A DNA stretch of 37,125 nucleotides from assembly GCA_017883235.1 (NCBI GenBank), contig JADGNY010000067.1, forward strand, positions 1-37,125. The letters run 5' to 3'. The position numbers and the translations under genes were made by a program. The number at the start of each line of letters is the position of its first letter. Position 1 is the stretch's first letter. The stretch is from Thermoanaerobaculia bacterium (lineage in GTDB: Bacteria > Acidobacteriota > Thermoanaerobaculia > Gp7-AA8). Below the pieces are notes generated by a model, which was given only the letters and a program-made list of their open reading frames with translations, was not told the origin of the DNA and did not search any database. This document shows positions 22,556 to 30,941 of this stretch, piece after piece.

Positions 22556-23226
22556 TGGACGAGATAGCCGAGTCGCGAGGGGTGGAGCTGCAGTTCGTCG
22601 AGCGCCACATCCGTGACCTCGGCGGCGGCGCTGTGATCGGGGTGCAGGTCAAAGGGGACAGGGGCGATGACCGTGGTCGGCTGGACGATGGCCATCACCT
22701 TCTTGATGTCGTTCATCAGGTTGGCGTAGGTGTACTCGGCGCGCGGTGACACGGCGTCGGCGTACGGGACGCTGTTCTCTCCGGTGGCCTTGGAGCGGAC
22801 GATGGCGCCGGGGTTGTCGACCATGGTGCGCAGTCCGCGGTCGGGATAGCCGAGGAGGAAGCAGTGATCGGGGGGGATGCCGAGGATGCTCATGGCCTTG
22901 CGGGACTCACGGATGCGCACGTTGCCGACGCTGAGGAAGTTCGCGGTGGTCGGCTCGAAGGTCTTGTACATCAGAGTCGCCGAGATACGGTTGCAGTCGC
23001 CGGCGGTGAGGAAGACGACGTAGACGTCCGCGCCGTTGGCGAGGGCGTCGATGGCGTAGCCGCCCGCACCGATCGACTCGTCGTCGATATGCGGGGCGAT
23101 GATGAGGATGCGGTCCTGCTGCCCCGCCGCCTGGAGGCGCGGATACTGCTGCATCTTCTTCGCGTCGTTGGTCCGAGCCGGATTGAGTAAAAGCATGGTG
23201 GCAAAGGCGATCAGGGTGAGAAACAT
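22324..23226 (-). CDS. PIG-L family N-acetylglucosaminyl deacetylase-like protein
   Basis: The 300-residue protein has a hydrophobic N-terminus (MFLTLIAFATMLLL, a signal or anchor). The zinc-binding PHIDDE lies at 45-50 and HPDH at 195-198, the two signatures of PIG-L/LmbE deacetylases that remove acetyl groups from GlcNAc-type sugars. Length is typical. A TATAAT box lies 15 nt before the ATG (complement at 23242-23247). Its last 77 codons are duplicated at 20845-21076. An exported position would suit modification of envelope or environmental glycans, and the neighbouring EndoH-like enzyme also acts on GlcNAc. Confidence 0.9.
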   Translation of the reverse strand: MFLTLIAFATMLLLNPARTNDAKKMQQYPRLQAAGQQDRILIIAPHIDDESIGAGGYAIDALANGADVYVVFLTAGDCNRISATLMYKTFEPTTANFLSVGNVRIRESRKAMSILGIPPDHCFLLGYPDRGLRTMVDNPGAIVRSKATGENSVPYADAVSPRAEYTYANLMNDIKKVMAIVQPTTVIAPVPFDLHPDHSAAAEVTDVALDELQLHPSRLGYLVHTTRSRIHTAFMKMPRRALLPPTRMQSFSWTTYGLSTAVQKTKTDVLMTYKSQRPYVFLLRNAFVRKNELFFLYPER

Positions 23227-23310
23227 GGGGAAGCTGCGGGGATTATACGGTTAGTGGGGTTGCTGGGTTACCAAGGCGCGTTGTCGGTAGTCGCGCGGCT
23301 GTGCCGCTGG

Positions 23311-23370
23311 GCACAGACAAGAGTGTCTGTGCCACATTCAAACCGACAACCGACAACCGATAACGCGGCG
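23311..23370. repeat. Dispersed 23-bp hairpin and CGACAAC repeats
   Basis: 23311-23333 is an exact copy of the hairpin at 257-279. It is followed by AACCGACAACCGACAACCG-type 7-bp repeats and GCGGCGAAG (23340-23371), related in reverse complement to the repeats at 30719-30780. Confidence 0.85.
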
Positions 23371-23377
23371 AAGCCGC

Positions 23378-24556
23378 TCAGAAGTTGTACCGATACTCCA
23401 GCGTAATCGTCGATCCCCCGGTGCGCGGATCGAAGCCGGAGTCTGCGAGGCCTGGCCGGTCGCCGGAGACGCGCACGTACTCGATCCCCGTGCGGGTATG
23501 CGCGTTGGCCTCGTGCATCCAGGCGAAGGTAAAGGCGTGCCCGTCCTCGCGGGCGCCATCGGGGGTGGAGTGTACGGCGTTGCGCGTGCTGAAACGTTCC
23601 ACGCGACCGCTGATGCGCTCGTGTCCGAACTTGTGCGATGCCAGCAGGTAAATGGTATCGAAATCCATCGTGAAGGTGCCGCCGGGGAACCCGACTTCGG
23701 TGGAGCCGTAGGCCCATTCCGCGGCGAGCGTGGTGTCGGAAGTCGATCCAACCTCGCCGCCGATGATGTTGAAGTTCGTCAGCCACGGCTCCTGTCCCTT
23801 CACCTTCCCCGGCGAGATCGTGGCGCGGTTGTCGATGTGCGTGAACTGAAGCAGGGCCCGCTCGGGGAGCGAGACGCGGATACGCTCGGCGTACCCGTTC
23901 TTTCCATCGAGATCCTGACCGATGGGCCGGTCCAGGGACGGCTCCGCCGTCGGCACCTTTTCGTTGTAGACAGGCAGATAGTTGCCGAACGTCCAGCCGC
24001 GTGCGGCCAGGAGCGTTCCCATCGTGTCGTTCCCGCGGAAGGCCGTGCCGCCGACGGTGACGTAGAAGTTCGGCGACCATTGCAGATCGGCGCCGATCGG
24101 GCGGACTTCCTGCGCCATCCACGAGTTCAGAGCGGAGTAGGTGATGGTGTACTTCGACGTCCAGAGAGGATCGGTGTTCTCGCGCGACGTCGGCAGAAAG
24201 AACTGGCCGGCGCGAATGCGGAAGTGGTCGTTGAAGATGTCAGCGTAGGCCTGGACGATGCCGGCGCGTTTGCCTTCCGATCCGGACTGCTCGTGCCGCG
24301 CCACGCCGTCCGCGTGCAGCAGGAACCACGTCGCCGGCGTCCAGTCGAAGCCGAGCTGCGCGCTGTCGACGTTGACGAGACGGTGGTCGTCAGGATTGTC
24401 GGCACCGACGTCGAACCGTCCGGCGCCGAACTGAAGCCACGACGGCTGGGCGTTGACATAGATCTCGCGTGCGGCGAGGTAGCCATGAAACTGCAGCGAC
24501 TGGGCGCCCGCGGTCGTTGCGGCGCTGAGGAGAAGGAACGCGAGCATTTTTCGCAT
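23378..24556 (-). CDS. Outer-membrane porin-like beta-barrel protein
   Basis: A 392-residue protein with signal peptide MRKMLAFLLLSAATTAGAQS, no membrane helices after it, alternating amphipathic strands (LQFHGYLAAREIYVNAQPSW and many others) and a terminal Phe (TITLEYRYNF), the outer-membrane beta-barrel signal. Charged turns and NTDPLWTSKYTITYSALNSW resemble phosphate/polysaccharide-type porins. ATG 24556 is fixed by the signal peptide and by TACAAT 7 nt upstream. Function as channel or assembly protein not distinguishable. Confidence 0.85.
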   Translation of the reverse strand: MRKMLAFLLLSAATTAGAQSLQFHGYLAAREIYVNAQPSWLQFGAGRFDVGADNPDDHRLVNVDSAQLGFDWTPATWFLLHADGVARHEQSGSEGKRAGIVQAYADIFNDHFRIRAGQFFLPTSRENTDPLWTSKYTITYSALNSWMAQEVRPIGADLQWSPNFYVTVGGTAFRGNDTMGTLLAARGWTFGNYLPVYNEKVPTAEPSLDRPIGQDLDGKNGYAERIRVSLPERALLQFTHIDNRATISPGKVKGQEPWLTNFNIIGGEVGSTSDTTLAAEWAYGSTEVGFPGGTFTMDFDTIYLLASHKFGHERISGRVERFSTRNAVHSTPDGAREDGHAFTFAWMHEANAHTRTGIEYVRVSGDRPGLADSGFDPRTGGSTITLEYRYNF

Positions 24557-24563
24557 GATTAAA

Positions 24564-24569
24564 ATTGTA
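24564..24569 (-). promoter_or_regulatory. Putative -10 box of the porin-like gene
   Basis: TACAAT on the minus strand, 7 nt before ATG 24556, no Shine-Dalgarno. Confidence 0.5.
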
Positions 24570-24653
24570 GTCGCTGGGAGCCTGCGCCGTAGAAACGTTC
24601 TTACGCCACTGCCGGCGGAGCCTTGGGCAACCAACGCTGCCGGCCGTGCCGGC

Positions 24654-25379
24654 CTAGTGGGTGCGAGGATCACGCCAAAGTCCAACTTCGTTTTTTCCGT
24701 AGTCGATCGTCACGAGAAATTTCGACAGGATTCGGTTGCCGACGCGCGCCTCCGCGACGTCGGCCAGAAGGAGATCGATGTCCCCGAAGTCGGTGCCGGC
24801 GAGTTGCACGCGGGCGTGCGCCCGGCCGGCCGCGGCACTTCCGCGGGGGAGGATCAGCGTATCGGGTGATGCCGTGTCGACGGCGGCCTCGACCTGTTTG
24901 CCGTCGACGGTGAGGATCACGTGCGGCTCGGCGGTGAAAGGGAAGATGGTCATCATCTCGGGGTGAATGCCTTCCTTCTGATACGTCAGAAGCCCCGAGG
25001 CGTAGTCGATCGAAATGGCGCGATTGCCCCAGACATCCGCGCCGATGATGCCGTCGGCGACTTGGTGCATGTCGAGATCGACGGGGGTGAAGCGGAGGGA
25101 TTCCTTCTCGGTGAGTTGCAGCGACCGCGCTCCTCGCCAGTCGGCCGGAGGAAGGGTGGCGGCATAGCCGCTGTCGAGGGCGGTCCGGGCATTGGCCACG
25201 GCGAGGAGGAACCGCCCGGCCTTCCCGTCGACGGTGGCCGACGGAAGGAAGATCAGATTGTCGCGGACGATGAAGGCGAGGTTCACCTCCTGGCCGAGCG
25301 GCTCGTTCGCCCACGGCGTTGCGCACATCGTGCACAACAGCAGCGTGGCGATTGCGATGAGAAGGCTTTTCGAGTACAT
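24654..25379 (-). CDS. Retropepsin-like aspartic protease-family protein
   Basis: A 241-residue protein with a signal-type N-terminus (MYSKSLLIAIATLLLCTMC) and two half-site motifs of the pepsin fold: ALDSGYAATLP (about 67-77) and AAVDTASPDTLILP (about 165-180), each placing an Asp in a D-S/T-G/A turn. GIIGADVWGNRAISIDY and the terminal NRILSKFLVTIDYGKNEVGL are typical flap and closing strands. The second motif is DTA, not DTG, so activity is uncertain. Divergent from the P5C dehydrogenase gene, 42 bp between starts. ATG 25379 fits the signal peptide. Confidence 0.8.
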   Translation of the reverse strand: MYSKSLLIAIATLLLCTMCATPWANEPLGQEVNLAFIVRDNLIFLPSATVDGKAGRFLLAVANARTALDSGYAATLPPADWRGARSLQLTEKESLRFTPVDLDMHQVADGIIGADVWGNRAISIDYASGLLTYQKEGIHPEMMTIFPFTAEPHVILTVDGKQVEAAVDTASPDTLILPRGSAAAGRAHARVQLAGTDFGDIDLLLADVAEARVGNRILSKFLVTIDYGKNEVGLWRDPRTH

Positions 25380-25421
25380 ACCGGCGGCGTTTTGACTGCA
25401 ACAGGTGGACCGGGAGGAATG

Positions 25422-27008
25422 ATGCTGAGTGAATTCAGGAACGAGCCGCTGACCGACTTTAACGCACCGGCCGAGAAAACGGCCATGGAAACGGCTTTGA
25501 AGACGGTGCGCGCCGAGTTCGGCCGCGAGTACCCCGTCGTGATCGGCGGCGAACGGATCACGGGGCTGAAGACGTACGACTCGATCAACCCCTCGCACAA
25601 GTCCCAGCTCCTGGGACGCTTCAACAAAGCGACGAAGCAGCACGTCGAGCAGGCGCTCGATGCGGCCTGGAAGGCATTCGGGTCGTGGAAGCGGCAGCCG
25701 GTCGGCGTCCGCGCCGGACTGCTGGTGAAGACCGCGGCGTTGCTGCGCGAGCGCAAGCACGAGTTCTCGGCGACGATGGTCTACGAGGTCGGCAAGACCT
25801 GGCCCGAGGCCGACGCCGATACGGCGGAGGCAATCGACTTTCTGGAGTTTTACGCCCGAGAAGCCTATCGCTGGGGAGGCGAGCAGCCGATCACGAAGAT
25901 CGCCTCGGAGGACAACGCGCTGGTCTACGTCCCGCTCGGCGTCGGCGGCGTCATCCCCCCCTGGAACTTCCCGCTGGCCATCATGGCCGGCATGACCACG
26001 GCCGCCGTGGCCACCGGCAACTGCGTGATCCTGAAGCCGTCGTCGGACGCGCCGTGGATCGCCTGGCGCTTCTTCGCGTTGCTCGAGGAGGCGGGGATGC
26101 CGCCCGGCGTCGTCAATTTCCTCAGCGGTTCCGGCGCCGAAGTCGGCGATCCGCTGGTCATGAGCCCGCGGCTTCGCTTCATCTCCTTCACCGGTTCGAA
26201 GGAAGTCGGCCTGCACATCAACGAGGAGGCAGCCAAGTCCAGGCCCGGCCAGCTCTGGATCAAGCGCGTCGTCGCGGAGATGGGCGGCAAGGACGCCATC
26301 ATCGTCGACCGCGATTACGCGAATCTCGATGATGCCGCCGCCGCCGTCGTGGCCTCGGCGTTCGGTTTCCAGGGACAGAAGTGCTCGGCCTGCTCGCGCC
26401 TCATCGTCGACGATGCCATCTACGACACGTTCGTGCCGATGGTGGTCGAGAAGACGAAGGCGCTGCGCATCGGCGCACCGGAAGAAGGATCGACGCAGAT
26501 CGGTCCGGTAGTGAGCGAGTCGGCCATGCGCAAGATCAAGGAGTTCATCGAGAAGGGGAAGAGCGAGGGAGGGAAGCTCCTGGCCGGCGGCGAAGTGCGC
26601 GACGCCGAGGGATTCTTCATCGAACCGACCGTGATCGGCGACGTGGCGCCGGAGGGAACGATCTCGCAGCAGGAGATCTTCGGGCCGGTGCTGGCCGTCA
26701 GCCGGGCCAAGGATTTCGACGACGCGCTACGGATCGCGAACGATACGGAGTTCGGACTCACCGGCGCCGTCTTCACGGACGACGAGTCGAAGCTCGACCG
26801 CGCGCGCGAGGAGTTCTTCGTCGGCAATCTCTACCTGAACCGCAAATGCACCGGCGCGCTGGTCGGCGTCCACCCGTTCGGCGGCTTCAATATGTCCGGC
26901 ACCGATTCGAAAGCCGGCGGCCGCGACTACCTCGGGCTGTTCTTGCAGGCGAAGGCGATCTCCCGCAGAAAGACCGGAGCGCCTGAGCCGTCGGGGGCGG
27001 GGGAGTAG
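25422..27008 (+). CDS. 1-pyrroline-5-carboxylate dehydrogenase
   Basis: Oxidises P5C/glutamate semialdehyde to glutamate with NAD, the second step of proline breakdown. The 528-residue aldehyde dehydrogenase has Asn182 (IPPWNFPLA), Lys205 (VILKPSSDAP), Glu286 (VAEMGGKDAII) and catalytic Cys321 (GFQGQKCSACSRL), the last a hallmark of RocA-type P5CDH. KCTGALVGVHPFGGF near the end also fits. It is monofunctional; no proline dehydrogenase is in the window. ATG 25422 has GGAGG at 25413-25417; ATG 25419 is too close to it. Confidence 0.95.
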   Translation: MLSEFRNEPLTDFNAPAEKTAMETALKTVRAEFGREYPVVIGGERITGLKTYDSINPSHKSQLLGRFNKATKQHVEQALDAAWKAFGSWKRQPVGVRAGLLVKTAALLRERKHEFSATMVYEVGKTWPEADADTAEAIDFLEFYAREAYRWGGEQPITKIASEDNALVYVPLGVGGVIPPWNFPLAIMAGMTTAAVATGNCVILKPSSDAPWIAWRFFALLEEAGMPPGVVNFLSGSGAEVGDPLVMSPRLRFISFTGSKEVGLHINEEAAKSRPGQLWIKRVVAEMGGKDAIIVDRDYANLDDAAAAVVASAFGFQGQKCSACSRLIVDDAIYDTFVPMVVEKTKALRIGAPEEGSTQIGPVVSESAMRKIKEFIEKGKSEGGKLLAGGEVRDAEGFFIEPTVIGDVAPEGTISQQEIFGPVLAVSRAKDFDDALRIANDTEFGLTGAVFTDDESKLDRAREEFFVGNLYLNRKCTGALVGVHPFGGFNMSGTDSKAGGRDYLGLFLQAKAISRRKTGAPEPSGAGE

Positions 27009-27018
27009 GGGTGAGGAG

Positions 27019-27040
27019 GCACAGACAAGAGCGTCTGTGC
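27019..27040 (+). repeat. Copy of the dispersed 23-bp hairpin
   Basis: GCACAGACAAGAGCGTCTGT and two more bases; one change from the other copies. Confidence 0.8.
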
Positions 27041-27094
27041 TCACTCCTGTCCAAATCAGCGCGGATGAACCGGCGAGAGAAGCCGGTCGCGACA

Positions 27095-27310
27095 AGCCGC
27101 GGAGCGGCGACATCTACGTAGCCCACAGCGTGAGCTGTGGGAAAAGAGGCGGTCCAGAGATCAGCCGCGGAGCGGCGACATTTCGAATCGTGCGCCGCGA
27201 TTCCCATGATTTGCTCGATTCGAGATGTCGCCGCTCCGCGGCTTGATATTCGTTCGACAAATCCCCACAGCTCACGCTGTGGGCTACGTAGATGTCGCCG
27301 CTCCGCGGCT
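27095..27310. repeat. Mirrored nested inverted repeat with 47-bp perfect arms
   Basis: 27095-27141 is the exact reverse complement of 27264-27310. Both contain the unit AGCCGCGGAGCGGCGACAT or its complement and GTAGCCCACAGCGTGAGCTG or its complement, which folds alone (CCCACAGC/GCTGTGGG). A second inner pair of the first unit lies at 27163-27181 and 27225-27243. The region 27009-27445 has no gene; 27313-27445 is AT-richer and otherwise featureless. Confidence 0.95.
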
Positions 27311-27442
27311 AAGTCACAAATGCGATGATTCCTGAAATCCATTTTCTGCCTCTCCTGATTCGTTTTCGTTTAGTTATTGAGCAATGTTGCAGCCAATAGT
27401 TCACAGACGCTTGTGCTTTGAAATGAATGGGTTAGAAGCACA

Positions 27443-27451
27443 TGCTAGAAT
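27443..27451 (+). promoter_or_regulatory. Putative extended -10 promoter
   Basis: TGCTAGAAT (extended -10) ends 7 nt before ATG 27459; no Shine-Dalgarno. Implies a leaderless mRNA for the lipoprotein-lepB-pcnB run. Confidence 0.55.
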
Positions 27452-27458
27452 GTGCGGC

Positions 27459-28556
27459 ATGCGCTGGACTGCATGGCTGTGGCTGCTCGCTCTGGTGGGG
27501 TGTAGCACCGCCTCGTTACCTCTGCCGTCGGCTTGGAAGACAGTACCGGCTGCCGCGGTGATTGGCGACTATTGTGCTCCATTCACGTGTGCAGCAAAGG
27601 CGCAGGTGCCCTCGGTCCGCATCGTCGCCAACCGCATCGTCACTGGCGACAAAACGGGCGACAAAACGGGCGACAAAACGGGCGACAAAACGGGCGACAA
27701 AACCCTCACGCCGCAGTTCGTGGCCATCGATTCCTTCGATGTCTCACTCGACCGTAAGGAGATCGTCTTCTCCGCCAAACGGAAGGACAACTTCGACATC
27801 GGTCTGGTCTCGCTCGACGGCAGCGACATCCATTGGGTCCCCGAGGATCCCGCCGACGAGGTTGGCGTGCAGTGGGCTCCGCGCGGCAACAAGGTGAGCT
27901 TTATCCTGCACACGAAGAGCGGCAGCATCGTGCGGACCGTTCACATCCCGACGGCGGCCCAGCTTTCCGTCGACTTCCCGCGGACGCAGATCGACGCCCT
28001 GGCCTGGGAGCCGAAGGCGGAACGGTTTGCCGTCGTCGCCGAGTCTCCCGATGCATCGCAGAGGCTGATATCGATGACGTATGAAGGCGAGAAGCGGCAG
28101 GAGATCGTTCCCCCCGGAGCGCGTCTCGACGTCTCCCTCGAACCGGTGGGCGGGGTGCTGGTCATGCGGCCCAACGCCATGCATTACAACGAGCGGCTGC
28201 CGCTGGTGGTCTGGCTCGACCGCAACCCCTTTGCCTGGAGTGATGCCCGCGCAGCCCTGATGCGCAATGCCCGGGTCGCCATCGCCATCGCACCGGCGGT
28301 CAGCGGCCCCTTCTGGAGCGAGATCGCCAAGGTGTCCTGGATCGACCCGAGCCGCACCTACATCGTCGGCACGGCAGCGACCCAGCAACCCAGCAACCCA
28401 GCAACCATCATCAAAGCCGACCCCTCCCTCCCTCCCGGCCGGTACGTCCGCCACGGAAACACCGTATCCGCGCCACCCGCTGTCGTACAATCGCTTGCCG
28501 CCGCGTTGATCGCGGACGACCTGAAGGGAACACCCCCGCCGAATGGCCGTCGATGA
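27459..28556 (+). CDS. TolB-like beta-propeller lipoprotein
   Basis: A 365-residue protein with signal peptide MRWTAWLWLLALVGC; lipobox LVGC, Cys15. Residues about 65-80 are a GDKT tandem repeat (five units from a 12-bp repeat at 27651-27706). After it come WD40/TolB-type strands (IVFSAKRKDNFDIGLVSLDG and VGVQWAPRGNKVSFILHT) and a region like prolyl-oligopeptidase or esterase lids (LPLVVWLDRNPFAWSDARAA), without a visible Ser-Asp-His triad. Function not known; probably in the periplasm. It overlaps lepB by 14 bp. Confidence 0.75.
   Translation: MRWTAWLWLLALVGCSTASLPLPSAWKTVPAAAVIGDYCAPFTCAAKAQVPSVRIVANRIVTGDKTGDKTGDKTGDKTGDKTLTPQFVAIDSFDVSLDRKEIVFSAKRKDNFDIGLVSLDGSDIHWVPEDPADEVGVQWAPRGNKVSFILHTKSGSIVRTVHIPTAAQLSVDFPRTQIDALAWEPKAERFAVVAESPDASQRLISMTYEGEKRQEIVPPGARLDVSLEPVGGVLVMRPNAMHYNERLPLVVWLDRNPFAWSDARAALMRNARVAIAIAPAVSGPFWSEIAKVSWIDPSRTYIVGTAATQQPSNPATIIKADPSLPPGRYVRHGNTVSAPPAVVQSLAAALIADDLKGTPPPNGRR
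27651..27706 (+). repeat. 12-bp in-frame tandem repeat
   Basis: GGCGACAAAACG repeated almost perfectly five times, coding for GDKT units. Being a multiple of three it can expand or contract without breaking the frame. Confidence 0.9.
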
Positions 28557-29301
28557 AACCGTAAAGAAATCGACTTTCCGCGAGTACTACGAAGCGCTCC
28601 TGATCGCCGTAATCTTCGTCAACTTTGCCCGCATCTTCGCCTTTCAGGCGTTCAAGATCCCTACGGGATCGATGGAAGACAACCTGAAAGTCGGCGATCA
28701 CATCGTCGTCAACAAATTCATCTATGGACCGGGCACGTCGCTCGGGGGCCTGCTGCCGCTGCGCGAGATCCGGCGCGGCGACATCATCGTCTTTCGCTAT
28801 CCGCTGCAGCCCGACACCGACTTCGTGAAGCGCGTGATCGGCCTGCCGGGCGACTCGGTGGAGGTTCACGACAAAGTCGTCTCGATCAACGGCAGGCCGA
28901 TGCCCGAGCAGTACGTGATCCACGTCGATCCGACGATCTACCCGCCGCGGCCGCAGCTTCCGGAGCCGTATCGGTCGCGCGACCAGTTCGGACCGTACAT
29001 CGTCCCCGAGGGGCAGTACTTCGCCATGGGGGACAACCGCGACCGTTCCAGCGACTCGCGCTACTGGGGAACCGTTCCGCGCTCGATGATCAAGGGCCGC
29101 GCCTTCATGGTCTATTGGTCGTACGAGGGAACGCCTCCTCCTGCTGACGCTCCGACCTCGGCGCGGATCCAGGAGCTGGCCGGAGTCATGGTCCACTTCT
29201 TCACAAAATCGCGATGGGAACGGACGTTCTTCATCGTCGACAGCAAATACCATTTCACGCCGGGTTTGACACCCGAGGGCGAGGCCGGCGAAAGTCCATG
29301 A
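28543..29301 (+). CDS. lepB: Signal peptidase I
   Basis: An inner-membrane Ser/Lys protease that cleaves exported preproteins. The 252-residue protein has one N-terminal membrane segment (LLIAVIFVNFARIFAFQAF), box B with nucleophile Ser43 (PTGSMEDNLKVGDHI), box D with Lys96 (RGDIIVFRYPLQ and DFVKRVIGLPGD) and box E MGDNRDRSSDSRYWG. The C-terminal region is typical of acidobacterial-length LepB. The start lies within the end of the upstream lipoprotein gene, and the end overlaps pcnB by 4 bp, so three genes are coupled. Confidence 0.97.
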   Translation: MAVDETVKKSTFREYYEALLIAVIFVNFARIFAFQAFKIPTGSMEDNLKVGDHIVVNKFIYGPGTSLGGLLPLREIRRGDIIVFRYPLQPDTDFVKRVIGLPGDSVEVHDKVVSINGRPMPEQYVIHVDPTIYPPRPQLPEPYRSRDQFGPYIVPEGQYFAMGDNRDRSSDSRYWGTVPRSMIKGRAFMVYWSYEGTPPPADAPTSARIQELAGVMVHFFTKSRWERTFFIVDSKYHFTPGLTPEGEAGESP

Positions 29302-30713
29302 GTGATGAGAATCGGGGGTCGGGGGTCGGGGGTCGGGAGTCGGAGATTGTTGGTTCCGATGAAACTGATCCGACGCGCTCTTTGACGTTCGACACCCAAC
29401 GATCGACTTCCGAAGACGAAGCGGAACTGGATGCCGCTCCGATCCCCGACTCCCTACTCCCGACCCTCGAGGAGAGCGGTGTCGTCATCGACCGCAGCGA
29501 CCATCCCATCTCGCGGCGGCGCATCCCGGAGAACGTCCTCAAGGTCCTCTACCGCCTGCACCGCAGCGGCTACCGGGCCTATCTCTGCGGCGGGAGCGTG
29601 CGCGATCTGTTGATGAGCGGGACGCCGAAGGATTTCGATCTGGCCACGGATGCGCATCCGGCCGAGATCCGGCGCCTGTTCCGCAACAGCCGCATCATCG
29701 GGCGACGCTTCCGGCTCGTGCACATCATCTTTCAGGACATGCTGGTGGAGGTGGCCACGTTTCGGCGCGAGCCCGAGCGCGCGGAAGACGCTGAAATGCT
29801 GATCACCGACGACAACACCTTCGGCTCGCCGCTGCAGGACGCCCGTCGGCGCGACTTCACCATCAACGCGCTCTTCTACAACATCGCCGACTTCTCGGTG
29901 ATCGACTACGTCGGCGGCCTCGAGGATCTGGAGGCGAAACGCGTTCGGGTGATCGGCGATCCCGACGTCCGTTTCCGCGAAGATCCGGTGCGGATGATGC
30001 GCGCCATCGAGTTCGCCTCGCGTCTCGACTTCGAGATCGAGCCGGCCACCTACGACGCCATCCTTCGCCACAAGAACGAGATCCTCAAGGCTTCCGCGCC
30101 GCGTGTCTCCGAGGAGATCCTGGAACTGCTGCGGCGCGGCTGGTCGCGCGGCGCGATCCATCTGATGGTGAGCACCGGCCTGCTCGATCCTCTCGTCCCC
30201 GAGGTCTACAAAGCGATCGCCGGCGACCGGGCTCCGTACTTCTGGAAAATGCTGGAAGTTCTTGATCGAACGGTCCAGGCCGGCCGAAAAATCTCCGATC
30301 CGGTGCTGCTCTCCGTCCTCTTCCTCCCCTGGATCCTTCAGGAGTTGGAGCGCGAGGAGGCGGGGCGTGAGTCACGGATGAAGATCGGCGAGGTGATCCT
30401 CTTCATCCGCGAGCTGATCCAGCCGATGTGCACGCGCATGGCGCTGGCGGCGGGGACGCGGCACCAGATCGAGACCGCCCTCGACACGCTGTGGCGCCTG
30501 CTCGAGCCGCCGGCCGACCGCCGCGCGCAGTTCAAGTTCGTTTACCGCGATCCCTTCAACGACGCTCTGGCGCTGCTGGAGCTGTACGCGCTCTCGTCAG
30601 GAAAGTACGTCGAGGTTTTTCGCCAGTGGCAGCAGTTCGCACAACGCGCGCGCCACGCTGCGGACGAGGATGCGCCCACGCCGACGGCGAAACGCCGACG
30701 ACGAAAACGGTAA
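29298..30713 (+). CDS. pcnB: Poly(A) polymerase / tRNA nucleotidyltransferase-family protein
   Basis: The 471-residue protein has a class II nucleotidyltransferase core: LCGGSVRDLLMSG, the DxD metal site in PKDFDLATDAHP and IRRLFRNSRIIGRRFRLVHI, a signature close to PcnB. DFTINALFYN, then REDPVRMMRAIEFASRL, complete the head. The C-terminal RRRRKR tail fits RNA binding. It adds 3' A tails to RNA. The first about 65 residues are low-complexity and coded by repeat (29314-29341 and 29441-29466), and no in-frame start lies after them. Coupled to lepB by ATGA. Confidence 0.9.
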   Translation: MSDENRGSGVGGRESEIVGSDETDPTRSLTFDTQRSTSEDEAELDAAPIPDSLLPTLEESGVVIDRSDHPISRRRIPENVLKVLYRLHRSGYRAYLCGGSVRDLLMSGTPKDFDLATDAHPAEIRRLFRNSRIIGRRFRLVHIIFQDMLVEVATFRREPERAEDAEMLITDDNTFGSPLQDARRRDFTINALFYNIADFSVIDYVGGLEDLEAKRVRVIGDPDVRFREDPVRMMRAIEFASRLDFEIEPATYDAILRHKNEILKASAPRVSEEILELLRRGWSRGAIHLMVSTGLLDPLVPEVYKAIAGDRAPYFWKMLEVLDRTVQAGRKISDPVLLSVLFLPWILQELEREEAGRESRMKIGEVILFIRELIQPMCTRMALAAGTRHQIETALDTLWRLLEPPADRRAQFKFVYRDPFNDALALLELYALSSGKYVEVFRQWQQFAQRARHAADEDAPTPTAKRRRRKR

Positions 30714-30718
30714 CGGCG

Positions 30719-30890
30719 CCTTCGCCGCGTTGTCGGTTGTCAGATATCTGGGCTTCGCCGCGTTGTCGGTTGTCGGTTGTCTGCGCTGCGGCGCGTGGCC
30801 GGTTGTTCAACAGTGCTTGGCAGCCGTTGGATCTCGGAGGATGCGCACCTATCTGACCACGCGCCGCAGCGCAGACAACCGAGAACCGAC
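30719..30890. repeat. Inverted and direct repeats between pcnB and the cysteine desulfurase gene
   Basis: CTTCGCCGCGTTGTCGGTTG recurs at 30719 and 30752. A 25-bp arm at 30774-30798 is the exact reverse complement of 30857-30881. The 228-bp spacer 30714-30941 holds no gene. Confidence 0.9.
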
Positions 30891-30928
30891 AACGCGCGGC
30901 CGGCGCGCAAAGCGCGCCAGTCGCGCAG

Positions 30929-30934
30929 TATCAT
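30929..30934 (+). promoter_or_regulatory. Putative -10 box of the cysteine desulfurase operon
   Basis: TATCAT, 7 nt before ATG 30942, no Shine-Dalgarno. Confidence 0.5.
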
Positions 30935-30941
30935 TTGACCG

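Noticed and set aside
23268-24122. 284-codon minus-strand frame beside the porin-like gene
   Set aside because: Out-of-frame shadow of the porin-like gene, which has a signal peptide and barrel features in its own frame.
27418-27451. TTGAAA as -35 for the promoter before 27459
   Set aside because: The spacing to TAGAAT would be 22 bp, too long; only the extended -10 is kept.
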